DNA of 56,486 nt, from assembly GCA_934121875.1 (NCBI GenBank), contig CAKOVG010000004.1, positions 1 to 56,486 on the forward strand. Reading direction: 5' to 3'. Source of the stretch: an uncultured Clostridia bacterium. Lineage in GTDB: Bacteria; Bacillota; Clostridia; TANB77; CAG-508. Shown one piece after another: positions 35,041 through 41,951 of this stretch. The notes below the pieces were generated by a model, which had not been told where the DNA came from, searched no databases, and was given only the letters and a program-made list of their open reading frames with translations. The first letter of the stretch is position 1; each line of letters starts with the position of its first letter. The position numbers were made by a program, and so were the translations under genes.

Positions 35041-35088
35041 ATGCCAATATGGTCAGTTTTGTTCTTTTGCGATGAAAAAGGAGAATAA
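35041..35088 (+). CDS. 15-aa peptide in agrD position
   Basis: ATG 35041 has GAGGTGG seven bases upstream; the 15 codons read MPIWSVLFFCDEKGE and the stop is three bases before the agrB-like start. The peptide combines a hydrophobic core with an acidic tail, as in AgrD precursors. Ser5 followed by VLFF gives the five-residue 'Ser/Cys + 4' ring spacing of known autoinducers (Ser in FsrD type), with CDEKGE as the discarded tail. It lacks the usual amphipathic leader helix, so it may be a leader peptide instead. Confidence 0.45.
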   Translation: MPIWSVLFFCDEKGE

Positions 35089-35091
35089 CAA

Positions 35092-35508
35092 ATGAAAAAG
35101 ATACTTTTATATTTACCAAGTATTATTTTCAATATCGCAGAGGTTGGTATTATAGTGTTAATAGGCACACTATTAGACCTTCCAATTAAAGAAATGATAC
35201 TTGTATTTGTTTTATTTGCAATGTTAAGAATGAGTTTAGGAGGAGCTATGCACTATAAAGATTGGTATAGATGTATGATATGGAGTTCTTTAATATTCTT
35301 ATTCTTGTTTGTATTAGCAAAAGCAGATATAATATTATGTATTTTATCAACCATATTTTGTGCATATGTATTAACAAACAAAGGAAACATAAGAGACATC
35401 TTTATGTGGAAAGGTAAAAGTTCTAAATATAATGATATTGATGATTTTATTAAATATCATTCATTAGATACTAAATTAATTGAATTTGAAAATAAAATTA
35501 AAGAGTAA
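35092..35508 (+). CDS. agrB: AgrB-like membrane cysteine endopeptidase
   Basis: 138 aa with four to five membrane segments. The AgrB signature is clear: R46-x3-G50-G51-x2-H54-x6-C61-x3-S65. The spacing of seven between the catalytic His and Cys equals that of staphylococcal AgrB (H77, C84). AgrB cleaves the C-terminal tail of AgrD and cyclises the peptide. It is shorter than typical AgrB (about 190 aa). It is coupled to the 15-codon peptide, and in-frame sequence after its stop codes for a helix-turn-helix. Confidence 0.8.
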   Translation: MKKILLYLPSIIFNIAEVGIIVLIGTLLDLPIKEMILVFVLFAMLRMSLGGAMHYKDWYRCMIWSSLIFLFLFVLAKADIILCILSTIFCAYVLTNKGNIRDIFMWKGKSSKYNDIDDFIKYHSLDTKLIEFENKIKE

Positions 35509-35658
35509 GATAACTTAGATTATTTAATTTATAAATATAGATTTAAAGATAATTTAACGTTTACAGAAATAGCGGACAAATTAGATATTTCAAATCCTAG
35601 AATAGTTGAGAAATTAGATAAAATTTCTTTTGCTCTCAGATTATATTGTGGAATATAA
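35509..35658 (+). pseudogene. in-frame HTH extension after the agrB-like stop
   Basis: Directly after the TAA at 35506-35508, in the same frame, 49 codons read through LTFTEIADKLDISNPRIVEK, a sigma-region-4/ArpU-like helix-turn-helix, ending ISFALRLYCGI. There is no start codon or Shine-Dalgarno of its own. Either a nonsense change removed the C-terminal domain of a longer AgrB-HTH fusion, or the domain is reached by stop-codon read-through. Confidence 0.6.
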
Positions 35659-35687
35659 CTTATCATTTAGATAAGTTATATTTTTTT
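35653..35687 (+). terminator. strong terminator after agr-like cassette
   Basis: ATATAACTTATC (35653-35664) and GATAAGTTATAT (35670-35681), a perfect 12-bp stem with a 5-base loop and T7. Its left arm overlaps the stop of the HTH remnant. Confidence 0.85.
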
Positions 35688-35734
35688 GAAAAAAATTTTT
35701 ATAGTCGGACTAGAAATAAAAATTTTATTAATGT

Positions 35735-35847
35735 ATATTATAACTAGAAGGAGGAAAGAAATTAATTTAATAACTGCCTATTGTTATTTTATTAGTTTCT
35801 TTCCATATTTCATTTAATAGGCAATACTTTAGGTGTTGTCTTTTTTT
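35735..35847 (+). promoter_or_regulatory. attenuator-like leader
   Basis: TGCCTATT (35775-35782) can pair with AATAGGCA (35816-35823); the same GGCAATAC (35820-35827) can instead pair with GTGTTGTC (35833-35840) followed by T7, a terminator. The two folds exclude each other, as in attenuators. An AAGGAGG at about 35748 precedes 18 sense codons beginning ATT (ending SFFPYFI, stop in the right arm), which could be a leader peptide. It lies just before 35865. Confidence 0.45.
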
Positions 35848-35864
35848 ATTAGGAGGAAAAAGAT

Positions 35865-36353
35865 ATGAATAATTATGGTCAAGGATATTATCAAAATCCT
35901 TTAGTACAACCTTTTGGTTATCAATACCAATATCAACAACCACAACAACAGCAAAACATACAACAACCTATAAGTAATAAAATTCAACCAATAGAACCTT
36001 TTAATAGACTACAAGGTAAATCTGTTGATAGTATTGATGTAGTTAAAGCTATGGATATACCTTTAGATGGAAGTGTAAGCTATTTTCCATTAACTGATGG
36101 TACGGCAATAGTAACAAAGCAATTGCAACAAGATGGTACAAGTAAAACTCTAATATATAAGCTAGATGAAAATGAAACTATTCAAAAAGAAAATAATAAT
36201 TATTTAACTGTAGAGGAGTTTAATAAAGTTATGGAAAACAATAACAAAGATGAATTTAAAGATGAACTAAAAATATTGAAAAGAAAAATGCAAGAACTTT
36301 CAGAAGATATAAAAGATATAAATGAATATATTAGTAAAAGAAAGGATAAGTAA
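35865..36353 (+). CDS. Gln/Tyr-rich virion-associated protein
   Basis: 162 aa, behind AGGAGG. Residues 1-40 are low complexity (Tyr, Gln, Pro), then a domain (LQGKSVDSIDVVKAMDIPLD...GTAIVTKQL), then a C-terminal coiled coil. This N-terminal pattern is recurrent in gut phages next to the two genes that follow. Probably structural; not proven. Confidence 0.55.
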   Translation: MNNYGQGYYQNPLVQPFGYQYQYQQPQQQQNIQQPISNKIQPIEPFNRLQGKSVDSIDVVKAMDIPLDGSVSYFPLTDGTAIVTKQLQQDGTSKTLIYKLDENETIQKENNNYLTVEEFNKVMENNNKDEFKDELKILKRKMQELSEDIKDINEYISKRKDK

Positions 36354-36355
36354 TT

Positions 36356-36571
36356 ATGAACCCTATGGAATTTGTTAAAGGAATACAAAATCCAAAAGAT
36401 TTTGTTATGAATATGATAGGACAAAATTCAAATCCTATGTTAAATAATTTAATGCAAATGGCTAAAAAAGGCAATTCAAAAGAAATAGAGACATTTGCAA
36501 GAAACTTTTGTAGAGAACGAGGTAGAGACTTTGATAGAGAATTCTCGGACTTTATGAAGCAAATGAAATGA
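36356..36571 (+). CDS. small Met/Asn-rich phage protein
   Basis: 71 aa, start two bases after the previous stop. Amphipathic helices with several methionines and a basic, Arg-rich C-terminal half (FCRERGRDFDREFSDF). Conserved companion of the flanking genes in Firmicute phages; role unknown. Confidence 0.55.
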   Translation: MNPMEFVKGIQNPKDFVMNMIGQNSNPMLNNLMQMAKKGNSKEIETFARNFCRERGRDFDREFSDFMKQMK

Positions 36572-36622
36572 TAGATATTGCAAATCTATATATATTATTT
36601 AAAAAAGAAGGAGGAAAAATTT

Positions 36623-37429
36623 ATGAATTATGGAGACGGAGCTTTATCAGCAAGTGATGTAGCATTATTATCTGGAAACACAGGAAGAAATTCTAATGAT
36701 GGTTTTGGAGATAATGGAAGTTGGTGGGTTATTATCTTTTTAATCTTTGCCTTTATGGGTTGGGGAAGAAATGGAAATGGCTTTGGTGGAGGAACAGGTT
36801 CTGGAGTAACTGACAATTACGTTCTAGCTTCTGATTTCGCAACTTTACAAAGACAAATAGACAGTGCCACAGCTACACTAGAAAGAAAAGCTGACGCAAC
36901 ACAACAAGGATTATGTGATGGTTTTTATGCTATGAACACAGGAATGCTTAATGGATTTTCTGGAGTTCAACAAGCATTATGCCAAGGATTTTCAGGAGTA
37001 AACCAAGCTATTGCTACTAATGGGTATGAAAATAGATTGGCTACACAAGGATTATCTTCTCAATTAGCAAGTTGCTGCTGCGACATAAGAGAAGGAATTC
37101 AAGGAGTAAACTTCAATATGGCTCAAAATACATGTGCATTACAAAATACAATGAACATGAATACTAGAGATATAGTTGAAAATCAAAATGCTAATTACAG
37201 AGCTTTACATGATGAAATAGTTGCTAATAGAATTGAAGATAAAAATGCACAAATTCAAGCACAACAAAACGAAATCAATGCTTTAAGATTAGCTGCTAGC
37301 CAAGAAAGACAAAATACTTATTTAATTAACGAATTAAAACCTTGTCCAATCCCAGCTTATATAACTTGCAACCCATATCAATCTTATAATTATGGAAATT
37401 GCGGTTGCAACTCTGGTTGTGGTTGCTAA
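36623..37429 (+). CDS. membrane-associated structural protein with Cys-rich tail
   Basis: 268 aa from ATG 36623 (GAAGGAGG). One hydrophobic segment lies near residues 33-48 (WWVIIFLIFAFMGWG), followed by Gly/Asn-rich linker, repeated SGVQQALCQGFSGVNQA modules, coiled coil and a terminal CGCNSGCGC. This architecture is widespread in gut siphoviruses and I regard it as a virion or assembly protein. The repeated Cys residues could be disulphide or metal sites. Confidence 0.6.
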   Translation: MNYGDGALSASDVALLSGNTGRNSNDGFGDNGSWWVIIFLIFAFMGWGRNGNGFGGGTGSGVTDNYVLASDFATLQRQIDSATATLERKADATQQGLCDGFYAMNTGMLNGFSGVQQALCQGFSGVNQAIATNGYENRLATQGLSSQLASCCCDIREGIQGVNFNMAQNTCALQNTMNMNTRDIVENQNANYRALHDEIVANRIEDKNAQIQAQQNEINALRLAASQERQNTYLINELKPCPIPAYITCNPYQSYNYGNCGCNSGCGC

Positions 37430-37492
37430 TTAATTTAATATTTAAACATAAATCCATAAAGGATAACCTTATAAAAGGACTTGTTTCAAAAA

Positions 37493-37525
37493 AAGAGATA
37501 GACACAAGTTCTATCTCTTAATTAT
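37493..37525 (+). terminator. terminator/leader before 37549
   Basis: AAGAGATAGA (37493-37502) and TCTATCTCTT (37510-37519) form a 10-bp stem followed by an AT tail. An upstream GGACTTGT (37478-37485) can compete by pairing with the loop sequence ACAAGTTC, so this may be conditional. Confidence 0.6.
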
Positions 37526-37548
37526 TTTTAGGAAAGGAAAGATGTAAA

Positions 37549-38007
37549 ATGATACAATCATTTATAAATTCAGTAATAAATTTAGCAAGTAATATAGCTT
37601 CTGTTGTATTCCAAAAAGATTGTATAAGAACAAATAGTTGTAGAGGTTGTGGAAGTTGGCTATGCCATAATGAAGGTTCTGCAAACTATGATATAGTAGA
37701 ATGTGGACAATATAGAATTAACTTTAATGCCACAGTATCAAGTGCAACAGCAGGAGTTGTAGCATTTGCATTATATAATAATGGAGAAATGATACCTGGC
37801 ACATTAATGGCTGAAACTTTGGCAGCAGCTGGAGATTATGCTAATATTGGAATTACAAAAGAAATAAAAGTATGTTGTAAAGGAAATGCAAACATTTCTG
37901 TAAGAGCTGTATCTACTGTTCCTACTGCAACTGCACCAACAACTCCTTTGGCTACACAAGTTCCTATAATTGCTAATGCAAACTTGGTAATTGATAGAAG
38001 AAGTTAG
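37549..38007 (+). CDS. C1q/TNF-like jelly-roll head-fibre protein
   Basis: 152 aa. After a helical start and a Cys-rich segment (RTNSCRGCGSWLCHNEG), residues 55-150 show the jelly-roll pattern YRINFNATVSSATAGVVAFA and ISVRAVS typical of small BclA/C1q-like trimeric domains. Likely a virion surface fibre or decoration that binds host or mucus; inferred from fold pattern and context. Confidence 0.55.
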   Translation: MIQSFINSVINLASNIASVVFQKDCIRTNSCRGCGSWLCHNEGSANYDIVECGQYRINFNATVSSATAGVVAFALYNNGEMIPGTLMAETLAAAGDYANIGITKEIKVCCKGNANISVRAVSTVPTATAPTTPLATQVPIIANANLVIDRRS

Positions 38008-38019
38008 GAGTGTTGCTTA

Positions 38020-38499
38020 ATGGAAAAAGAGTTAAAAGAAAATTTAAACAAACAACTTGAAGGACAAATCAATGATATAGTCCAACAAGGAATACAAACT
38101 GAAAATATTACTATGTTAGGTAAATTAGTAGATATACATAAAGATTTATGTAATGAGGAATATTGGAAGAAAAAGGAGGAAATTATGAGATATAGAGATT
38201 ATTATGATGACGATAGAAATTATCCTAGAGAAAGTTATGGTAGACGTGCAAGAGATAGCCGTGGAAGATACAAAGGAGACGACATGATAGATGATATGCA
38301 CAGGAGTTATCGTATGTATTCAGATGGAAGAGAACAATATAGCAGAGGAAACTATGGAGCTAAACAAGATACAATGCAAAGCCTTGAATATATGCTAGAA
38401 AGCGTTGTCGATTTTGTAGAAATGCTAAAAGATGAAGTTGGTTCACAAGAAGAAATGGAACTAATAAAACATTACACTAAAAAAATAAGTGAGATGTAA
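38020..38499 (+). CDS. conserved phage protein with Arg/Tyr-rich centre
   Basis: 159 aa: N-terminal helix, a low-complexity Arg/Tyr/Asp/Gly middle (RYRDYYDDDRNYPRESYGRR) and a C-terminal helical bundle (SLEYMLESVVDFVEMLKDEV). The same composition occurs in a common gene of Firmicute phages in this position. Function unknown; the middle may bind nucleic acid or membranes. Confidence 0.55.
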   Translation: MEKELKENLNKQLEGQINDIVQQGIQTENITMLGKLVDIHKDLCNEEYWKKKEEIMRYRDYYDDDRNYPRESYGRRARDSRGRYKGDDMIDDMHRSYRMYSDGREQYSRGNYGAKQDTMQSLEYMLESVVDFVEMLKDEVGSQEEMELIKHYTKKISEM

Positions 38500-38500
38500 T

Positions 38501-38869
38501 ATGTATAAATATTATAATGCAAATCCTAAAGGAAATTATGTCAATGATTGTGTTGTTAGAGCAATATCTACTGCTGAAAACAAAACTTGGAATGAGACAT
38601 ATAAAGAACTTAGTGAAATTGCAAAAAATAATGGAATATTATTAGATGATATTAATTTTGTAGAACCATTTTTAGATAGTAGATACAAAAGAGTATGTGC
38701 TAAAAATAAATTTGTAGGAGAATTTGTTGATGAAAATCCAAAAGGAATATATTTAATAACAATGAGAGGACATATAACCTGTTGCATAAATGGAGTTATC
38801 TATGATACATTTGATTGTAGAAATAGAATAATGTGGTGTGCATGGAAAGTCCTAAAACCCCTAGAATAA
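38501..38869 (+). CDS. papain-like cysteine peptidase-fold protein
   Basis: 122 aa from ATG 38501. NDCVVRAISTA near the N-terminus, GHITCCINGVIYDTFDC later, give a Cys-His-Asp order as in small papain/NlpC-like folds. Such proteins occur near phage lysis genes and might cleave peptides or peptidoglycan cross-links; activity is not shown. Its stop codon lies in a CCCC/GGGG hairpin. Confidence 0.55.
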   Translation: MYKYYNANPKGNYVNDCVVRAISTAENKTWNETYKELSEIAKNNGILLDDINFVEPFLDSRYKRVCAKNKFVGEFVDENPKGIYLITMRGHITCCINGVIYDTFDCRNRIMWCAWKVLKPLE

Positions 38870-38877
38870 AGGGGTTT
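38855..38877 (+). terminator. hairpin after peptidase-like gene
   Basis: AAACCCCT (38855-38862) and AGGGGTTT (38870-38877), perfect 8-bp stem, 7-base loop. The T-run is short, so it may serve RNA processing ahead of the tRNA. Confidence 0.5.
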
Positions 38878-38881
38878 ATAT

Positions 38882-38955
38882 GGCTCGTTAGTTTAAAAGT
38901 AGAATGAATGACTGCAAATCATTAGACAATGGAGCGTTACCATTACGAGCCTCCA
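38882..38955 (+). tRNA. tRNA-Cys(GCA), unusual T loop
   Basis: Acceptor GGCTCGT/ACGAGCC, anticodon stem AATGA/TCATT with loop CTGCAAA (anticodon GCA), T stem AATGG/CCATT, discriminator T and encoded CCA. The T loop is AGCGTTA rather than the canonical TTCRANY, and the D stem is weak. It may decode TGC/TGT for the Cys-rich late proteins, or be a decayed or specialised tRNA. Confidence 0.75.
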
Positions 38956-38974
38956 AAAATATTTATTTTAGTTA

Positions 38975-39003
38975 TTGACATTTGAAATTCTTTTAGATAT
39001 AAT
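38975..39003 (+). promoter_or_regulatory. promoter of a short RNA before holin
   Basis: TTGACA (38975-38980), 17-base spacer, TATAAT (38998-39003): the best consensus promoter in the rightward arm. Confidence 0.75.
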
Positions 39004-39007
39004 TCAA

Positions 39008-39074
39008 TTATCAAATTCTATCATTTGATAATCGGCTTTTCAATAGAAACAATAGCATAAGCTATTGTTTTTTT
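39008..39074 (+). ncRNA. candidate small RNA between promoter and terminator
   Basis: Downstream of the consensus promoter the sequence folds into TTATCAAA/TTTGATAA (39008-39031) and then AACAATAGC/GCTATTGTT (39048-39069) with T-run, a terminator. No frame is present, so a transcript of about 65-70 nt is expected, ending 43 bases before the holin start. Confidence 0.5.
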
Positions 39075-39116
39075 ATTTTTGTTTTGATATAATCTATGTA
39101 AAGGAGGAGGTCGCTA

Positions 39117-39460
39117 TGTTAAAAATAATTATTGGTGTAATTTGTGTTATGCTTGCTAATGTATTATTAGGAGCTTCACTTGCAAAATTACAAAAAGAAT
39201 TTAACAAGAAGAACTTACTTAAAGGATTATTTAAAATTCTATGTATTGGATTAGCAATAGGATTAATGTATTTATGTTCCTACTTAAATCCAGATATAAT
39301 GGTTTTAAATATCAACGGAATTGACGTCAATTTAATAGCAGGAATTGAAGTCATTGGAATAGCAGGAATTGTTTATTATGGAGCAGAAGACTTAAAAAAA
39401 TTAGCAAAAGTAATAAAAGTTTCAACAGCTATTGAAACAAATAAAAAGGAGGAAAAATAA
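39117..39460 (+). CDS. phage holin
   Basis: 114 aa from ATG 39117 (AAAGGAGGAGG). Three hydrophobic segments (about 3-20, 38-55 and 70-90), charged lysine-rich C-terminus, directly upstream of the endolysin: typical of small phage holins. It would form the membrane lesion that releases the endolysin. An extended -10 (TGATATAAT) ends about 25 bases before its Shine-Dalgarno. Confidence 0.8.
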
Positions 39461-39461
39461 T

Positions 39462-40289
39462 ATGAGCATAAGAGAAAATATTGTAAATAAAGCTCAAAGC
39501 TATTTAGGTTATACGGAAGGACCAAATAATGACACTATTTTTGGAGATTGGTATGGATTATCTAATCAACCTTGGTGTGCAATGTTTGTTAGTTATGTAT
39601 TAAATGAATGTGGAGTTTCACAAGATATAGCACCTAAATTTGCTTCTTGTACAGCAGGATTTAATAAATTTAATGAAATGGGAATTGCTACAAGAGAACA
39701 TATAACTCCTAAAGCAGGAGATATTATTTTCTTTATTTGGAAACAAGGAGAACCAACACCAGACCATGTAGGATTAGTTGAAAAAGTTGAAAATGGTAGA
39801 GTTTATACAATTGAAGGAAATAGAAGTGATAAAGTTCAAGAATTTAATTATGACTTAAATAATTGGGAAATATATGGATATGCAACTCCAAATTATGAAG
39901 AAAATGAAGAACCTATAATTCCTTCTGATGATGAACCTATTTCAAATAAAATTGCAGAAGATGGTCTATGGGGAAAAGATACTACTAGAAAAGCACAAGA
40001 AGTTTTCGGAACACCAGTAGATGGAATAGTATCAAATCAATATGTAGCATATAGTAATTCAAATAAAGGATTATTAGCTTCTACATTTGATTGGAAAAAC
40101 AATCCAAGTTCAAATGGTTCAGTCGTAATTAAAGCTATTCAAAAAAGAATAGGAACAAGAGAAGACGGATTTATAGGACCAGAAACAATAAGAGCTATGC
40201 AAACATGGTTAGAAACACCAATTGATGGAATAGTATCTTATCCTTCTGTTATGGTAAAAGCTTTCCAAAAATGGTTAAATGAACAATAA
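39462..40289 (+). CDS. CHAP-type endolysin with peptidoglycan-binding repeats
   Basis: 275 aa. The N-terminal CHAP domain has the catalytic Cys in WCAMFVSYV (C39) and His in PDHVGLVEKV (H102). After a Glu/Pro linker (about 145-165), two repeats (DGLWGKDTTRKAQEVFGTPV and DGFIGPETIRAMQTW) make a cell-wall-binding region. It degrades the host wall at lysis. Located directly after the holin. Confidence 0.9.
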   Translation: MSIRENIVNKAQSYLGYTEGPNNDTIFGDWYGLSNQPWCAMFVSYVLNECGVSQDIAPKFASCTAGFNKFNEMGIATREHITPKAGDIIFFIWKQGEPTPDHVGLVEKVENGRVYTIEGNRSDKVQEFNYDLNNWEIYGYATPNYEENEEPIIPSDDEPISNKIAEDGLWGKDTTRKAQEVFGTPVDGIVSNQYVAYSNSNKGLLASTFDWKNNPSSNGSVVIKAIQKRIGTREDGFIGPETIRAMQTWLETPIDGIVSYPSVMVKAFQKWLNEQ

Positions 40290-40296
40290 TTCAAAT

Positions 40297-40324
40297 AAAA
40301 AGAGCCTTTTAGGTTCTTTTTTTA
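40297..40324 (+). terminator. terminator after endolysin
   Basis: AAAGAGCC (40299-40306) and GGTTCTTT (40312-40319) with a 5-base loop and T-run. Confidence 0.7.
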
Positions 40325-40360
40325 TATCTATTGAATATAATATATTAGGAGGTAGATAAT

Positions 40361-40489
40361 ATGAAATGTTATTGTTGTATGAAAGAAAAAGGAGATAAAA
40401 TTTTAAATGTTAATGGAACAAAATTTATTTTGTGTTCTAAATGCAAAAAGTTAGTAGACAAATATATTAAAATAATAAAAAAGAGCTAG
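40361..40489 (+). CDS. 42-aa zinc-ribbon protein, last rightward gene
   Basis: ATG 40361 behind AGGAGG. CYCC at residues 3-6 and CSKC at 25-28 form a zinc ribbon; the C-terminus is lysine-rich. Its stop codon lies inside the bidirectional terminator. Confidence 0.6.
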   Translation: MKCYCCMKEKGDKILNVNGTKFILCSKCKKLVDKYIKIIKKS

Positions 40490-40504
40490 GGGGATAGCTC
40501 TTTT
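40479..40504. terminator. bidirectional terminator where the two arms converge
   Basis: AAAAGAGCTA (40479-40488) and TAGCTCTTTT (40495-40504), perfect 10-bp palindrome with a GGGGGA loop, A-run on one side and T-run on the other, so it can end transcription from both sides. Confidence 0.85.
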
Positions 40505-41036
40505 AATATTCTATATTATATTGCTCACATATAAATATATCTAATAATTCTCTTTTATTTTCTAAATATGAAATTGCTAAAGTCATATCTTCCCAATTAA
40601 CAGAGTTTATTTCTTTTCTCCATTTATTTATAATATTATCATATAAATCTTTTCTTTTGCAAAGTCTTCTAAAATAATCTTTTTTCTTTTCTTTTTCTAA
40701 TTCTCGTAATTTATCTTGTCTTTGCATTTCTAATATTTTAGATTTATCATAATTTCCCTTTGATTTTAAACCTAATCCAAAATCGTCTATTATTTTTTCC
40801 ATGGCTTCTTGAAAATTTAATTTATATAAATACTTAACAAATTGTATTAAATCTCCACTTCTATTGCAAGAAAAACAATAAAAACTATTATCATAACATT
40901 TTGCTGATGGTTTATCGTCTTTGTGAAAAGGGCATTTAAACATATTACTTGAATTTATTTTAATTCCATAATTATTTAAAATCAATTTCATATTCAAACT
41001 ATTCATTATTTGATTTCTTACTATATTCAAGTACAT
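40503..41036 (-). CDS. CHC2 zinc-finger primase-like protein
   Basis: 177 aa. CPFHKDDKPSAKCYDNSFYC followed by FSCNRSGDLIQF is the DnaG-type CHC2 zinc-binding domain that reads priming sites. No TOPRIM catalytic domain follows; the C-terminal 90 residues are a charged coil. Start may be ATG 41036 (very close to AAGGAGG) or TTG 41030. It probably works with the SF3 helicase at 53716. It overlaps the regulator gene upstream by 38 bases. Confidence 0.85.
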   Translation of the reverse strand: MYLNIVRNQIMNSLNMKLILNNYGIKINSSNMFKCPFHKDDKPSAKCYDNSFYCFSCNRSGDLIQFVKYLYKLNFQEAMEKIIDDFGLGLKSKGNYDKSKILEMQRQDKLRELEKEKKKDYFRRLCKRKDLYDNIINKWRKEINSVNWEDMTLAISYLENKRELLDIFICEQYNIEY

Positions 41037-41298
41037 ATCCTCCTTTACGAATAGTTTTTATTTTGTAATAAGACTTAATTTTTTTTCTAAATCTATATAT
41101 GAAAGTATTTATTGCACTATCGTAAGAACTATTGTATTTTTCATTATAAATTATTTTGCATACTTGCTCTTTACTTAATACTTTTTTCTTTTTAAATTGA
41201 TTTAAAAGTTTACATTCAGCGTTATTTAGTAATAATTTTAAATATTCTTTTTTATTTTTTTGATAAAATTTAGAAATATTTACATCTAATCTTTCCAA
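40999..41298 (-). CDS. OmpR/PhoB-type winged-helix protein without receiver
   Basis: 99 aa. LLNNAECKLLNQFKKKKVLS, then AINTFIYRFRKKI and KTIRKGGYVLEY reproduce the winged-helix effector domain of response regulators, including the 'T-R-x-GY' wing. The N-terminal receiver domain is absent, so it is not controlled by phosphorylation in cis. A late or early gene regulator is plausible. Confidence 0.75.
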   Translation of the reverse strand: MERLDVNISKFYQKNKKEYLKLLLNNAECKLLNQFKKKKVLSKEQVCKIIYNEKYNSSYDSAINTFIYRFRKKIKSYYKIKTIRKGGYVLEYSKKSNNE

Positions 41299-41300
41299 AA

Positions 41301-41492
41301 TTAATCAACCCTTTCAAATAAATCTTCAATTTCTTTATTTGGGTCAAAATGTTTAGTAATTGAATAAGCAGTTACTTTAGAACAATTTTGCTTTTTTGCA
41401 AAAATATTACATAATGTTTGTGGTGTAATTCCAACTTCATCTGCAAATTTTCTTTGATTTTCTACATTTAATTTTTCTTTAATTTTAAACAT
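41301..41492 (-). CDS. XRE-family HTH regulator
   Basis: 63 aa. NQRKFADEVGITPQTLCNIF followed by CSKVTAYSITKHF is a Cro/CI-type helix-turn-helix. AGGAGG precedes the ATG. It is the first protein gene downstream of the RNA locus, with the terminator-like hairpin 41523-41555 between them. Confidence 0.75.
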   Translation of the reverse strand: MFKIKEKLNVENQRKFADEVGITPQTLCNIFAKKQNCSKVTAYSITKHFDPNKEIEDLFERVD

Positions 41493-41522
41493 ATTTATAC
41501 TACCTCCTATTTATAAATATAA

Positions 41523-41555
41523 GAAATAGAAACTTCCATATTTAATTTCTATTTC
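41523..41555 (-). terminator. terminator-like hairpin ending the RNA locus
   Basis: GAAATAGAAA (41523-41532) and TTTCTATTTC (41546-41555): perfect 10-bp stem. On the minus strand it is followed by an AT-rich, imperfect T-tail. Confidence 0.55.
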
Positions 41556-41694
41556 AAAAATATACAAAAAAATATTAAGGAAATTGTTATACGATATATG
41601 TGTGGGACGGCGTACCCCAAACATCTCTTTTAAGACCTTTAGAATATGGCTAAAGGTGTGATAGCTGCCACTTTCTATCCTACATATATCTTGT

Positions 41695-41768
41695 TGGCAC
41701 AGGTTCTAAGACTTGAACTTAGACTAGCAGTTTTGGAAACTGATGTGCTACCATTACACTAAACCCAT
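41695..41768 (-). tRNA. tRNA-Trp(CCA)
   Basis: 74 nt. Acceptor ATGGGTT/AACCTGT, D arm GTGT...GCAC, anticodon loop TTCCAAA, T arm CTAAG-TTCAAGT-CTTAG and encoded CCA. The first anticodon-stem pair is mismatched. Confidence 0.8.
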
Positions 41769-41868
41769 ATATAACAAGAAATGCAATTATATTATAGCTA
41801 TCTTAAATACCCATAGGGTACAATAATTGCATTTCCAGAAACCTTTTCTACAACTTGGTAGATAGGTA

Positions 41869-41945
41869 TGGCTTCCAGAGATGGCTTCGAACCACCAAAT
41901 TCTTGCTTCAAAGGCAAGCGACTTTACTAATTTGTCTATCTGGAA
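41869..41945 (-). tRNA. tRNA-Gln(TTG)
   Basis: 77 nt. Acceptor TTCCAGA/TCTGGAA, D stem GAC/GTC, anticodon arm CTTGC-CTTTGAA-GCAAG (anticodon TTG), T arm GGTGG-TTCGAAG-CCATC, discriminator G and encoded CCA. Confidence 0.85.
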
Positions 41946-41951
41946 ATAAAA

